Source of the DNA: Alistipes sp. CAG:831
GTDB lineage: Bacteria; Bacteroidota; Bacteroidia; Bacteroidales; UBA932
Length of the DNA: 22,964 bases
NCBI GenBank assembly: GCA_000432775.1
Contig: HF990345.1
Coordinates: forward strand, 1-22,964
Direction of reading: 5' to 3'
Shown: piece by piece, positions 16,083 through 22,964 of the stretch
How positions within the stretch are numbered: position 1 is the stretch's first letter
Layout of the letters: the number at the start of each line of letters is the position of its first letter
Position numbers and translations under genes: made by a program
The notes under the pieces: generated by a model
What the model was told of the DNA's origin: nothing
Databases searched by the model: none
What the model saw: only the letters and a program-made list of their open reading frames with translations

Positions 16083-16097
16083 GCCCCTCCTTTTTTT
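16061..16097. terminator. Bidirectional terminator between convergent genes
   Basis: The stem AGGAGGAGCT (16069-16078) pairs with AGCCCCTCCT (16082-16091), 10 positions with one A-C mismatch and a tight GTA loop. It is flanked by an A7 run (16061-16067) on one side and a T run from 16091 on the other, so it has a T run after the stem on both strands. It ends the small exported protein gene (whose TAA at 16080-16082 is in the apex) and the long minus-strand operon ending at 16096. Confidence 0.88.
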
Positions 16098-16932
16098 ATA
16101 AAGGTATGTATTCTGGTTTTCTGTCCTTGAAATAGACCTCATACCTGAATCCGGCTGCGAGGGCCATCTCCCTGCACCAGTCGAAACGGTCGCCCAGACG
16201 GGTAATCTCATGCGCGTCCGAACCGAAGGACAAGGCCTCTCCGCCCAATTCCCTGAAACGCCTCAGCACGGCCGGATCCAGTTCCGGACGGCGTCCGCGA
16301 TAGAGCTGGTAGGTCTTGGTATTGATTTCCATGGTCTTGCCGTTCTCTGCCAGGAAAGTCAATATGGAATCCAGGGCGTCACCGAACTCGGAGTAGTATA
16401 TCGTCGTCTCCTTATAGTCAGGATATCTGGTGATGTAGTCATAATGCCCCAGGATATCAAAATCCGGCATCACCCGTATCAGGCGGGCAAACTCCTCCAG
16501 ATAATGGCCGTAGGCATAGCGGTAGGTGTACGGCTTATAATAGTCCCCGAAGTAGGGGTCATGTCCGTCAATGAGATGAAGAGAGGCTATCACACAGTCG
16601 TACCTATAGTCATCCAGTACCTTTCTTATCCTGGGTATGCTTTTGTCCTGCAGACCTATCTCCACTCCTTTGAGAAGCTGAAAGTTCCCATACCGGCCGC
16701 CTTTGCCGTTGAGTCCCATATAATCCACCACGGAATCTATCGCCTCCTGCTGGGCCGGCACCTCGAACGTGAACTCCGTCACTCCCGGAGGAGCGTCAAA
16801 ATCCAGATGATCAGTCAGGCAGATGCCCCTGAGCCCGCGCTCACAAGCCACCTTTACGGCATCGTCGATACTCATCCGCGAATCGGCGGAAAAGTAGGAA
16901 TGAGTGTGATTGTCGAAAAAAACGCGTTCCAT
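16096..16932 (-). CDS. PHP-family histidinol-phosphatase-like phosphoesterase
   Basis: A 278-residue cytoplasmic metal-dependent hydrolase of the PHP superfamily, HisK-type histidinol phosphatase group. The trinuclear-metal ligands are recognisable in order: His9 and His11 (DNHTHSYFSAD), LTDH (Asp41, His42), Glu91 (KGVEIGL), His119 (ASLH), His163 (ILGHYD), and Asp239/His241 (FGSDAH). Members dephosphorylate L-histidinol phosphate or other small phosphate esters. No his genes are nearby, so the substrate need not be histidinol phosphate. Its start overlaps the upstream lipoprotein stop as TAATG, making it the last gene of a six-gene operon with secreted nucleases. That context allows a role in processing a nucleotide- or sugar-phosphate product (inference). 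Confidence 0.88.
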   Translation of the reverse strand: MERVFFDNHTHSYFSADSRMSIDDAVKVACERGLRGICLTDHLDFDAPPGVTEFTFEVPAQQEAIDSVVDYMGLNGKGGRYGNFQLLKGVEIGLQDKSIPRIRKVLDDYRYDCVIASLHLIDGHDPYFGDYYKPYTYRYAYGHYLEEFARLIRVMPDFDILGHYDYITRYPDYKETTIYYSEFGDALDSILTFLAENGKTMEINTKTYQLYRGRRPELDPAVLRRFRELGGEALSFGSDAHEITRLGDRFDWCREMALAAGFRYEVYFKDRKPEYIPL

Positions 16933-17357
16933 TACATTCTCTCCTGAGCGTAAACCACTTTCCAGACATCTGTCTCAGGATTCCTGACTACAGTGAGGGC
17001 TGTCTTCATAGGCTCGATCTCCCCGGGATAGATGATGTCAAAATCCACTGTGACCGAGTCCCTGGACCACTCGTGCACTTCCACGGCATAGGTCTGTACA
17101 CCCCGTGAGAGCTCCAGGAATTCCTCCTGAGCGGCCTCGGGCAGAGAATCCACTACTGAGCCGGTCTCCCTCACCATCTGCTCCAGCTCACTGGAGCACA
17201 TCCCGGCGGCTGTCGGATAGTCCGCCGAATAATAGGCCTTGGCGAAATCCTCTGCCAACGCCCTTGCATCCTGAGTCCTGCTGCCGGCACATCCGGAAAT
17301 GAGGGCGGCAATCACAGCCAGAGCCGCCGCCTGTATTGTCCTGAAAATCACATTCAT
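16932..17357 (-). CDS. Small lipoprotein, possibly NTF2/DUF4878-like
   Basis: A 141-residue predicted lipoprotein: a basic N-terminus, hydrophobic core and lipobox LISGC with Cys23. The mature part starts with a helix (DARALAEDFAKAYYSADYPTA), then a helical segment rich in Glu (about 55-90), then alternating strands (VQTYAVEVHEWSRDSVTVDF, MKTALTVVRN, VWKVVYAQERM). A helix-then-curved-sheet pattern with a cleft is typical of NTF2-like and DUF4878 lipoproteins, but I do not recognise a specific family. The frame is open to 17441, inside the upstream gene; the lipoprotein signal sets the start at 17357. Both ends use 1-base TAATG overlaps, with the DUF5689-like gene upstream and the PHP gene downstream. 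Confidence 0.75.
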   Translation of the reverse strand: MNVIFRTIQAAALAVIAALISGCAGSRTQDARALAEDFAKAYYSADYPTAAGMCSSELEQMVRETGSVVDSLPEAAQEEFLELSRGVQTYAVEVHEWSRDSVTVDFDIIYPGEIEPMKTALTVVRNPETDVWKVVYAQERM

Positions 17358-18172
17358 TACAGTACCTCCACTCCATCCAGATCCAGCAGAACCAGCTGGA
17401 ATGTATCGTAATACTTGGTAAGAATACCTGTAAGATTGCACCCGGTACCTATATCCAGACCTACCTCGTCATCGGCAAAAGAAGCATATCCGCTGGTGCG
17501 GACCACCACATCCACCCCATCCAGACGGAAGGTCTGCTGGCCGTATTCGGCTTCCTGCCCGGTGAGAGGATCCTGCGACACAGCCCAAGTCCTCAGGCCA
17601 TCCTCGCTGCCCTGATATGAAGCTCCGCAGAGGCGAACCAGACGACAGAGGTTCGCATCGGAAATCTGGCTGGAGGAAGTAATATCCATAGGAGTCAGAG
17701 GCTCACCGTAAGCTCCGCGGAAAACAGTCCTGTCGATGAGAGCCTGTGCATCTATATAGGCGGTCTCATAGCGTTCCTCATACGACACGGCTCCGAGTTG
17801 CACGCTTTCACCGTAAGCACCCAGGCACAGGTACTTGGGCTTGATATATATGGTCTGACCCTCCTTGTAGTCGTTGTACAGTCCGGTCCTGCCTATCTTC
17901 ACCTCAAGACCGGCTGTAGCATCCTCGATATAGAGCGAACGGTAGACATTGCCCGAACGGTCGGTACTGATAACCTTGCCTTCCAGAACGATGCTGTCTT
18001 CTGTTATCTCTATCGGCACCCCCGTATACAGTGCCTTGAAGTCGGCCAGAGTCATGGTAGCCTCCATCTCTGCGGGAACGAACGGCTCCGGCTCATCGAA
18101 TTTCTGACAGCCGGCTGTCAGGGCTGCCGAGACCAGCAGCGCTACCGTGTATTTTAAGATATTGATGCTCAT
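17357..18172 (-). CDS. DUF5689-like lipoprotein with two apparent OB-fold domains
   Basis: A 271-residue predicted lipoprotein with lipobox LTAGC (Cys22). The bases after Cys encode QKFDEPEPF, an acidic stretch that resembles Bacteroidota surface-export signals. Two similar beta-rich halves follow. The first (about 38-150) has MTLADFKALYTG, VLEGKVISTDRSGNVYRSLY, IEDATAGLEVKIG and GQTIYIKPKYLCLGAYGESV. The second (about 160-271) has RLVRLCGASYQ, FRLDGVDVVVRTSGYASFAD and GCNLTGILTKYYDTFQLVLL. Both fit OB folds; DUF5689 domains are common beside or fused to secreted endonuclease/phosphatase enzymes in Bacteroidota. Here it is a stand-alone protein directly after a TonB receptor (3-base gap), where a SusD-like binding lipoprotein would usually sit. 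A nucleic-acid or nucleotide binding role is inferred. Confidence 0.8.
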   Translation of the reverse strand: MSINILKYTVALLVSAALTAGCQKFDEPEPFVPAEMEATMTLADFKALYTGVPIEITEDSIVLEGKVISTDRSGNVYRSLYIEDATAGLEVKIGRTGLYNDYKEGQTIYIKPKYLCLGAYGESVQLGAVSYEERYETAYIDAQALIDRTVFRGAYGEPLTPMDITSSSQISDANLCRLVRLCGASYQGSEDGLRTWAVSQDPLTGQEAEYGQQTFRLDGVDVVVRTSGYASFADDEVGLDIGTGCNLTGILTKYYDTFQLVLLDLDGVEVL

Positions 18173-18175
18173 AAC

Positions 18176-20977
18176 TTAGAATCTGAAATATACGTTGATC
18201 ATATAGTTGATACCGTGCAGGTAGAAGTACTTGGAGTCGAAAGGAGAATAATTGAGAATATTTCCAGAGTCGTCCTGATTGCGCGATAGGCGCATCTGCT
18301 CGTAACCGCCGGTCTTGATATTCTTGTTGTTGAGTATGTTGTTGATGTTTGCGCTGACACCGAGAAGGTACTTCCCGGCCAGGCGCCAGGACTTGCCGAT
18401 ATTGGCGTTGAGCACGAATGCATGCGGGAAGCGCTCCTGGTCTGTCATATTCCTCATGGCTGCATAGCCTTCCTCCGTGGTCAGGTCCATACCCTGCACG
18501 GCGTAGTCTGTACGGCGCAGAGGATTCATGGAGATGTACATGCCGTCGAAGAAATTGAGGTCTATGCCGGCAAAGAGATAGTTAGGGCCGCTCCAGGTCA
18601 GACCCACTGAAGAAGCCAGCTGAGGCGTGCGGGCCACCCTGTAGCCGTTCCAATACACTCTCTCGTTGTCCAGCACCACTCTCTCGCTGTTGTCCACTGT
18701 CTGTGTTACATAGGGATCGGAAGTATAGACATAGCGGCCGTAGCTGAGGGCTCCTTCGAAAGCCAGCCCGGCGTAGATGGGCACCTTGAGACCGACCTCG
18801 ACTCCGATGTTGCGCTGGTCGATACCGGTCATGGAGAAGTTGGTATAGGCCCTGGAGAGGTCATCGTAGAAGCTGATAAGGTCTGTCTGATCCTTGATGT
18901 CTGTCAGGAAACCGGTCACCCGAAGGGCAAATCCGTTACCAGTACGGAGCGAGTAGTTGATGTCCGCGCTGAATATCTTCTCAGTGGTCAGACCGCTCAC
19001 CACGCTGTTGCGGGTTCGGGGAGAAAGGAAGGCTTCGTCGAAATATGGAGCCTCGGTCATATAGGCCACATTGGCATAGATCATATTCTGCCCGGAGAAA
19101 CGATAGGCCAGACCCAGTTTCGCTGTGTATGTCAAGAAGTTCTGTTTCTCTGAAGCTCCCAGGGAATTGTCAGGGAAGAGTCCTTTCTGCACCAGGCCCT
19201 CACGCCAGAAGGTGTTGTAACCCACCTCTCCTCCGAGAGTCGCCTGGAAACCTCCAAGGGTGAGATCCCACGTTGTCCACACCTTATGGTTGCGGATGTG
19301 GGCATAGTAGTCGTAACCGTATTTCTCGCCCTCCTTAACCACATGGTTGGGGTTGAGAAGGTTGTTCTGGTAGGAGTCTCCTGAGCCGAAGTCCCTCTCG
19401 GCGAACTGGTCCACGTCCAGCCAGTAATCACCACCGAGCAGGTCCTTGACTATTTTGTAGTACTCAGTCCGGTTCCAACGGAAATTATATCCCAGGGACC
19501 CTTTGAGGAAAGAGCCGAACTGTTTGGTCACCTGCAGATTGGCATTGATGTCGTTCTGGTCGGTACGTCTCTCCTCCAGGATGTACTTGGAGCGGGTGGT
19601 ATTCGCCGCATCGATATCGGGATTGTAGTCCACACCTTCATCGAAATAACTGTTGCGGTTGACTTCATAAAGACGGTCCCAGTTGATGTGGCGCACGGCA
19701 TCATCTGTCATCCAGCCCTCCAGCGCCCAATTATACTTGTTGGGATCATCGTCAAAATAACTTGGCAGATAGCGGTAATAATCCGGTCTGGGGTCGGGCG
19801 CATCGTACCAGTCCAGGGCGGAATAGCCGTTGCGGCCAAAGCGCCAGGACACTCCGGCAGCCACCTTCAGGTCGTAGGTAGGAGTGAACTCATAGTTGAA
19901 CAGGAGCACGGGCTCGTGGTTGTTCCTGACACGGGCGTTGCGCACCTTGCCGTTCTGGTAGCCCCAGTTGGAGTTGTAGTAGTTGTTGCCCAACATATCA
20001 TAGACTTCCTGTGTGGAAGAGTTCTGGGCTCCGCGCTGTACAGGAGAGCCGAAAAGCGTCAGGGCGAAGCGATGCTTGTCATTGATGTTCTTCTCTGCTG
20101 CCAGAAAGTAGGCAAATGCGTTGTAATACACTCCAGTCACATAATCGTTTCCGCCCTGCCTGGTAGACGCGGAGACGGCGAAAGACCAGCCGTTGTCCAT
20201 CTCGCCCGTAGCGTATGTGGCCATAAGGCGAAGGCGGTAAGTAGAGCTGTTGGTCAGCACGCTGAAGCGGTAGCCCTTGGCCACGGTGGAGGCATAGGCA
20301 TTTACATTGGTCAGACCGTTGATGCCGCCGACACCATAGTCGGAAAGCGACAGACCGCCCACCGATTCCTTTTCTCTTGTAGCCTCGTTCAGACCACTGA
20401 AAAGCGAGTATGGCGTATAGCCGCTCAACGCGTCGTTGAACCTGATACCGTTGATATAAATGTCGGCCGTTCCGCTCTCATAGCCGCGGTTGAGAAAACG
20501 CATGGAGCTGAAACTGTAGGCCGCAATGTTGTCAAACACATCCCGGGATGCCGAGAGCACCGAGGGCACGTCCTCATAACCTGAGCCGGACTCGTCCTCC
20601 ACTTCGAAATCCGCGAACATCTCGTCTCCGAGGTCCGCCATAGGTATGTCGGGAGACACTGACACACTCATAAGGTCATAGACCTCGCCGTTCTGCACAC
20701 GGACGTTGAGACGGGTGGTCAGATAGCCCTCTGCTGCTATCTCCAGACGGTACATTCCGTCCTGAAGACCTGTTATTTCAAACTTTCCGTCCTCCTGCGT
20801 ATATACCGTGATTTCCCTGTCGGTGAAGAGAGTCACCTTGGCGTCCCTCACCGGACGGGAAGCCGAGCGGTCCAGCACCATACCCTTGACTCCTCCGCTC
20901 TGGGCCATGGCCGGTAGGGCGGACAGCAGGAGCAGGACCGCGATAACTGCTGATTTTATTCTCATTTTATTGATCAT
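18176..20977 (-). CDS. TonB-dependent receptor of the nuclease operon
   Basis: A 933-residue outer-membrane receptor. The signal peptide (core SAVIAVLLLLSALPAMAQ) is followed by a carboxypeptidase-regulatory-like domain (about 28-112: GGVKGMVLDRSASRPVRDAK, GKFEITGLQDGMYRLEIAAEGY). A plug segment follows (about 135-240: VLSASRDVFDNIAAYSFS, RFLNRGYESGTADIYINGIR, YGVGGINGLTNVNAYAS), then a beta-barrel ending LHGINYMINVYFRF with terminal Phe. The start may be 20977 or four codons later (20965). It is not an Oar-like or SusC-like protein at the level I can see, and has no SusD neighbour. It lies 3 bases after the exported phosphatase-fold nuclease and 3 bases before the DUF5689-like lipoprotein, so it probably imports what those proteins release or bind. 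Confidence 0.9.
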   Translation of the reverse strand: MINKMRIKSAVIAVLLLLSALPAMAQSGGVKGMVLDRSASRPVRDAKVTLFTDREITVYTQEDGKFEITGLQDGMYRLEIAAEGYLTTRLNVRVQNGEVYDLMSVSVSPDIPMADLGDEMFADFEVEDESGSGYEDVPSVLSASRDVFDNIAAYSFSSMRFLNRGYESGTADIYINGIRFNDALSGYTPYSLFSGLNEATREKESVGGLSLSDYGVGGINGLTNVNAYASTVAKGYRFSVLTNSSTYRLRLMATYATGEMDNGWSFAVSASTRQGGNDYVTGVYYNAFAYFLAAEKNINDKHRFALTLFGSPVQRGAQNSSTQEVYDMLGNNYYNSNWGYQNGKVRNARVRNNHEPVLLFNYEFTPTYDLKVAAGVSWRFGRNGYSALDWYDAPDPRPDYYRYLPSYFDDDPNKYNWALEGWMTDDAVRHINWDRLYEVNRNSYFDEGVDYNPDIDAANTTRSKYILEERRTDQNDINANLQVTKQFGSFLKGSLGYNFRWNRTEYYKIVKDLLGGDYWLDVDQFAERDFGSGDSYQNNLLNPNHVVKEGEKYGYDYYAHIRNHKVWTTWDLTLGGFQATLGGEVGYNTFWREGLVQKGLFPDNSLGASEKQNFLTYTAKLGLAYRFSGQNMIYANVAYMTEAPYFDEAFLSPRTRNSVVSGLTTEKIFSADINYSLRTGNGFALRVTGFLTDIKDQTDLISFYDDLSRAYTNFSMTGIDQRNIGVEVGLKVPIYAGLAFEGALSYGRYVYTSDPYVTQTVDNSERVVLDNERVYWNGYRVARTPQLASSVGLTWSGPNYLFAGIDLNFFDGMYISMNPLRRTDYAVQGMDLTTEEGYAAMRNMTDQERFPHAFVLNANIGKSWRLAGKYLLGVSANINNILNNKNIKTGGYEQMRLSRNQDDSGNILNYSPFDSKYFYLHGINYMINVYFRF

Positions 20978-20980
20978 TGT

Positions 20981-22018
20981 TTATTTGCCTAGAATAATGT
21001 AGACCGGAAGATGATCGCTGTATCCTCCAAGAAATGTGTTGCCGCTGAAGGTGCGCAGCGGATAGTTTTTGTACCTGCCGCTCTGCTGTATCATATAGTT
21101 CCTCTTATAGATATGACCATAGAAACCGCTCTTCGCCGATTTCAGAAGCCGCAGATGGCCGGCGGTGTTGTCGGTAAGGGCCGAATTGACGATGATATTG
21201 TCGAAAAGGTTCCACGCATCCTGATATCCCAGCGTACCGTAGCCGGCGCGATGCATGCTCCAGAACGGGTTGAAAAAGCCTCCGTCCTTTACCTTGGATA
21301 TCTTCTCGACAGCCCCCAGCACCTCGGAAAGACTCCTGTTGTCCGGGTCATCGTTCATATCTCCCATTATCACTATCTTGATTTCAGGGTCAGCTGCCTG
21401 AAGCGAATCCGTAAACCGGCGGACCGTCGAGGCACAGCCCACTCTCAGAAACTCCGAGGACTGGGCACCGCCTCTGCGGGAAGACCAGTGGTTGACCAGA
21501 AAACATATCCGGTCTCCTCCCATCCTGCCGCACACTGCCAGGATATCACGGGTCTTGAAATCCGGTTCCTCGGGAATTACAGGCTGGAACGCCTTGCTCC
21601 ATTCGTACTCAAACAGATCCGGACGGAAAAGCAGGGCCACATCCACCCCTCTGGCTTCCGGAGAATCATAATGAACTATCTGATATCTGGCTGGCACCAG
21701 TTTTTCTGCCGACACCAGATCGTCCAGCACCCTGTGATTCTCCACCTCGGCCAGACCTATCACGGCGGGGAAATCCTTGTTGGAGGCGGACAGACCGTAG
21801 ATTACCTCGGCCAGATTGCCTATTTTCTTCTCGTATTTGGCCTCGGTCCAGTTCTTGGGGCCTTCAGGAGTAAATTCCTCATCCAGTACCGACGGGTCAT
21901 CGTAGATGTCGAAGAGATTCTCCACATTGTAGAACGCCACGATATACTTCTCATCCTGTCCGGCAAGGGAGAGGCAGATGAGGAGGGATATCGATACGGC
22001 TGCTATCTTTCTTATCAT
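20981..22018 (-). CDS. Exported endonuclease/exonuclease/phosphatase-family protein
   Basis: A 345-residue protein with a signal peptide (MIRKIAAVSISLLICLSLAG) and a DNase I-like metallohydrolase fold. The catalytic set is complete: Asn31 in FYNVENLFD, Glu91 in GLAEVEN, RGVDVALLF, Asn176-His177 in NHWSSR, Asp220/Asn222 in GDMNDDP, and Asp335-His336 in YSDHLP. The family includes DNases, nucleotide and inositol phosphatases and sphingomyelinases, so the substrate cannot be read from sequence; the pairing with an upstream DNA/RNA endonuclease favours nucleic acid. The location is periplasmic or extracellular. It lies 10 bases after the upstream nuclease gene and 3 bases before the TonB receptor. 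Confidence 0.92.
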   Translation of the reverse strand: MIRKIAAVSISLLICLSLAGQDEKYIVAFYNVENLFDIYDDPSVLDEEFTPEGPKNWTEAKYEKKIGNLAEVIYGLSASNKDFPAVIGLAEVENHRVLDDLVSAEKLVPARYQIVHYDSPEARGVDVALLFRPDLFEYEWSKAFQPVIPEEPDFKTRDILAVCGRMGGDRICFLVNHWSSRRGGAQSSEFLRVGCASTVRRFTDSLQAADPEIKIVIMGDMNDDPDNRSLSEVLGAVEKISKVKDGGFFNPFWSMHRAGYGTLGYQDAWNLFDNIIVNSALTDNTAGHLRLLKSAKSGFYGHIYKRNYMIQQSGRYKNYPLRTFSGNTFLGGYSDHLPVYIILGK

Positions 22019-22028
22019 AGTCCGGCAG

Positions 22029-22964
22029 TTATAGCCCCCAGCGCTCCGGCTCGAGCTGCGACTTGACAGCAGTGGCCGTCTCCTGGGGAAGATTATTGAA
22101 AAAAGTAAATCCTGTCATCACCTCCACCTCTGCGACTGTATGCAGGTCCGCACTCTCGGGATTGCTCCGGCCGTAATCGGTGTTGTCGTAGACGAACGCC
22201 ACGGAATAATACGTATCCGGGATGGTGTACCTCAGCAGGACTTTAAAATAGCCGTCAGGCACGACTGACGGGTCTCCGTTGTTGTCGAAGGCATATTCGC
22301 GTTCCTCCGGGACATCGGAGTAGAATAGTGGACCAGTCACCACATATAGGGTATCGCAGGTGCTGGCATAGCTCCTGACTCTGGTCTCCACATTGGCCCA
22401 GAGATTCTGATTGAAACCTGAAACCTGGGCGGTCATATTGGTAAAATAGAAGGTCTGGGCATTGAGTTCCTGGTCTGCGTTGCGCGAACCGGATGGTATC
22501 TGATGCCCCCGGTCGTACCCGCGTCCTTGCCATCCGCTGAAAAGCACCGGCTGGTATTCTGCAGGTATCTTGGGATCATATCCCCAGGCATCCGTGCGTC
22601 CGCCGCTGCCGGTGTAGTCCGAGCAAAGGGGATAGGCTACCCACAGGGCAATACGCTGCTGCGCATCGTAGAGCATAGACCAGTTGCGCCGTTGCCCCCC
22701 GTTCAGTTCCGCATGATGGAAAACGTAGGCGGTCATATCCGTAGTCTCTACCTCAGGAAGTTCCATCCAGGTATATACAGGGTCGGAAACCAGCTGTTCC
22801 ACGTCATCCCCGGTATCCGGGTCCTCGGCCCCTGCCCCCAGCTGCACCAGCTGGAGTGATACGGCCTCTCCGTCGGAGAAACTTACCAGTATGACGGCAC
22901 TGCGCGAGGTGCTGTCGGTATTCGCGGTGTATGTAAGCATGATATTGTTGCGGCTGCCGCTCCC
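22029..22964 (-). CDS. DNA/RNA non-specific endonuclease with BACON-like domain (partial, 5' end outside window)
   Basis: The reading frame is open to the window edge, so the N-terminus and any signal peptide are missing; the Met at 22940 is probably internal. The visible N-terminal part (ANTDSTSRSAVILVSFSDGE then LQLVQLG) resembles the second half of a BACON-type Ig-like domain. After an acidic linker comes a NUC-family domain with the signature YDRGHQIPSGSR (general-base His encoded at 22503-22505), TNMTAQVSGFNQNLWANVE with the metal-binding Asn and Glu, and a later YVVTGPLF strand. NUC enzymes cut single- and double-stranded DNA and RNA with Mg. The domain appears complete to the stop. It is the first visible gene of the operon; its promoter is outside the window. 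Confidence 0.9.
   Translation of the reverse strand, partial: GSGSRNNIMLTYTANTDSTSRSAVILVSFSDGEAVSLQLVQLGAGAEDPDTGDDVEQLVSDPVYTWMELPEVETTDMTAYVFHHAELNGGQRRNWSMLYDAQQRIALWVAYPLCSDYTGSGGRTDAWGYDPKIPAEYQPVLFSGWQGRGYDRGHQIPSGSRNADQELNAQTFYFTNMTAQVSGFNQNLWANVETRVRSYASTCDTLYVVTGPLFYSDVPEEREYAFDNNGDPSVVPDGYFKVLLRYTIPDTYYSVAFVYDNTDYGRSNPESADLHTVAEVEVMTGFTFFNNLPQETATAVKSQLEPERWGL

Overview
The window looks like chromosomal DNA of a Bacteroidales bacterium (Bacteroidota), probably a gut or host-associated lineage. The evidence is Bacteroidota-type promoters (TTG/TTTG about 19-20 bases before TAnnTTTG), little Shine-Dalgarno use, two TonB-dependent receptors with N-terminal carboxypeptidase-regulatory-like domains, a DUF5689-type lipoprotein, a BACON-like domain on a secreted nuclease, and C69 dipeptidase and Oar-like families typical of the phylum. 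I cannot name the genus.

Left part (1-4260): a tRNA-Gly(GCC) on the minus strand, then a plus-strand run of YraN-like nuclease-fold protein, mannose-1-phosphate guanylyltransferase, arginine deiminase and phenylalanyl-tRNA synthetase alpha (pheS). It closes at a hairpin terminator shared with the convergent Oar-like TonB-dependent receptor (4278-7607, minus).

Middle (7608-16095): the spacer between the receptor and metK carries a plus-strand leader that closely matches a SAM-II type riboswitch. It is followed by an intrinsic terminator and a 7-bp alternative pairing that would act as an antiterminator, a coherent feedback switch on SAM synthetase. metK ends at a strong hairpin terminator. 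comF (minus) is followed by a 377-base hairpin-rich spacer. A minus-strand operon then encodes a C69 dipeptidase, the c-di-AMP synthase CdaA and MutS2. A small secreted Lys/Ala-rich protein is transcribed divergently from it.

Right part (16096-22964): a tightly packed six-gene minus-strand operon (gaps of 3-10 bases or 1-base TAATG overlaps). In transcription order it encodes a secreted DNA/RNA non-specific endonuclease with a BACON-like domain (cut by the window edge), an exported endonuclease/exonuclease/phosphatase-fold enzyme, a TonB-dependent receptor, a DUF5689-like lipoprotein with two apparent OB folds, a small lipoprotein, and a PHP-family phosphoesterase. Read together, this looks like a nuclease-plus-TonB system for degrading and importing extracellular nucleic acids or their phosphate or nucleoside products. 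It is the best candidate in the window for an undescribed system; the function is inferred.
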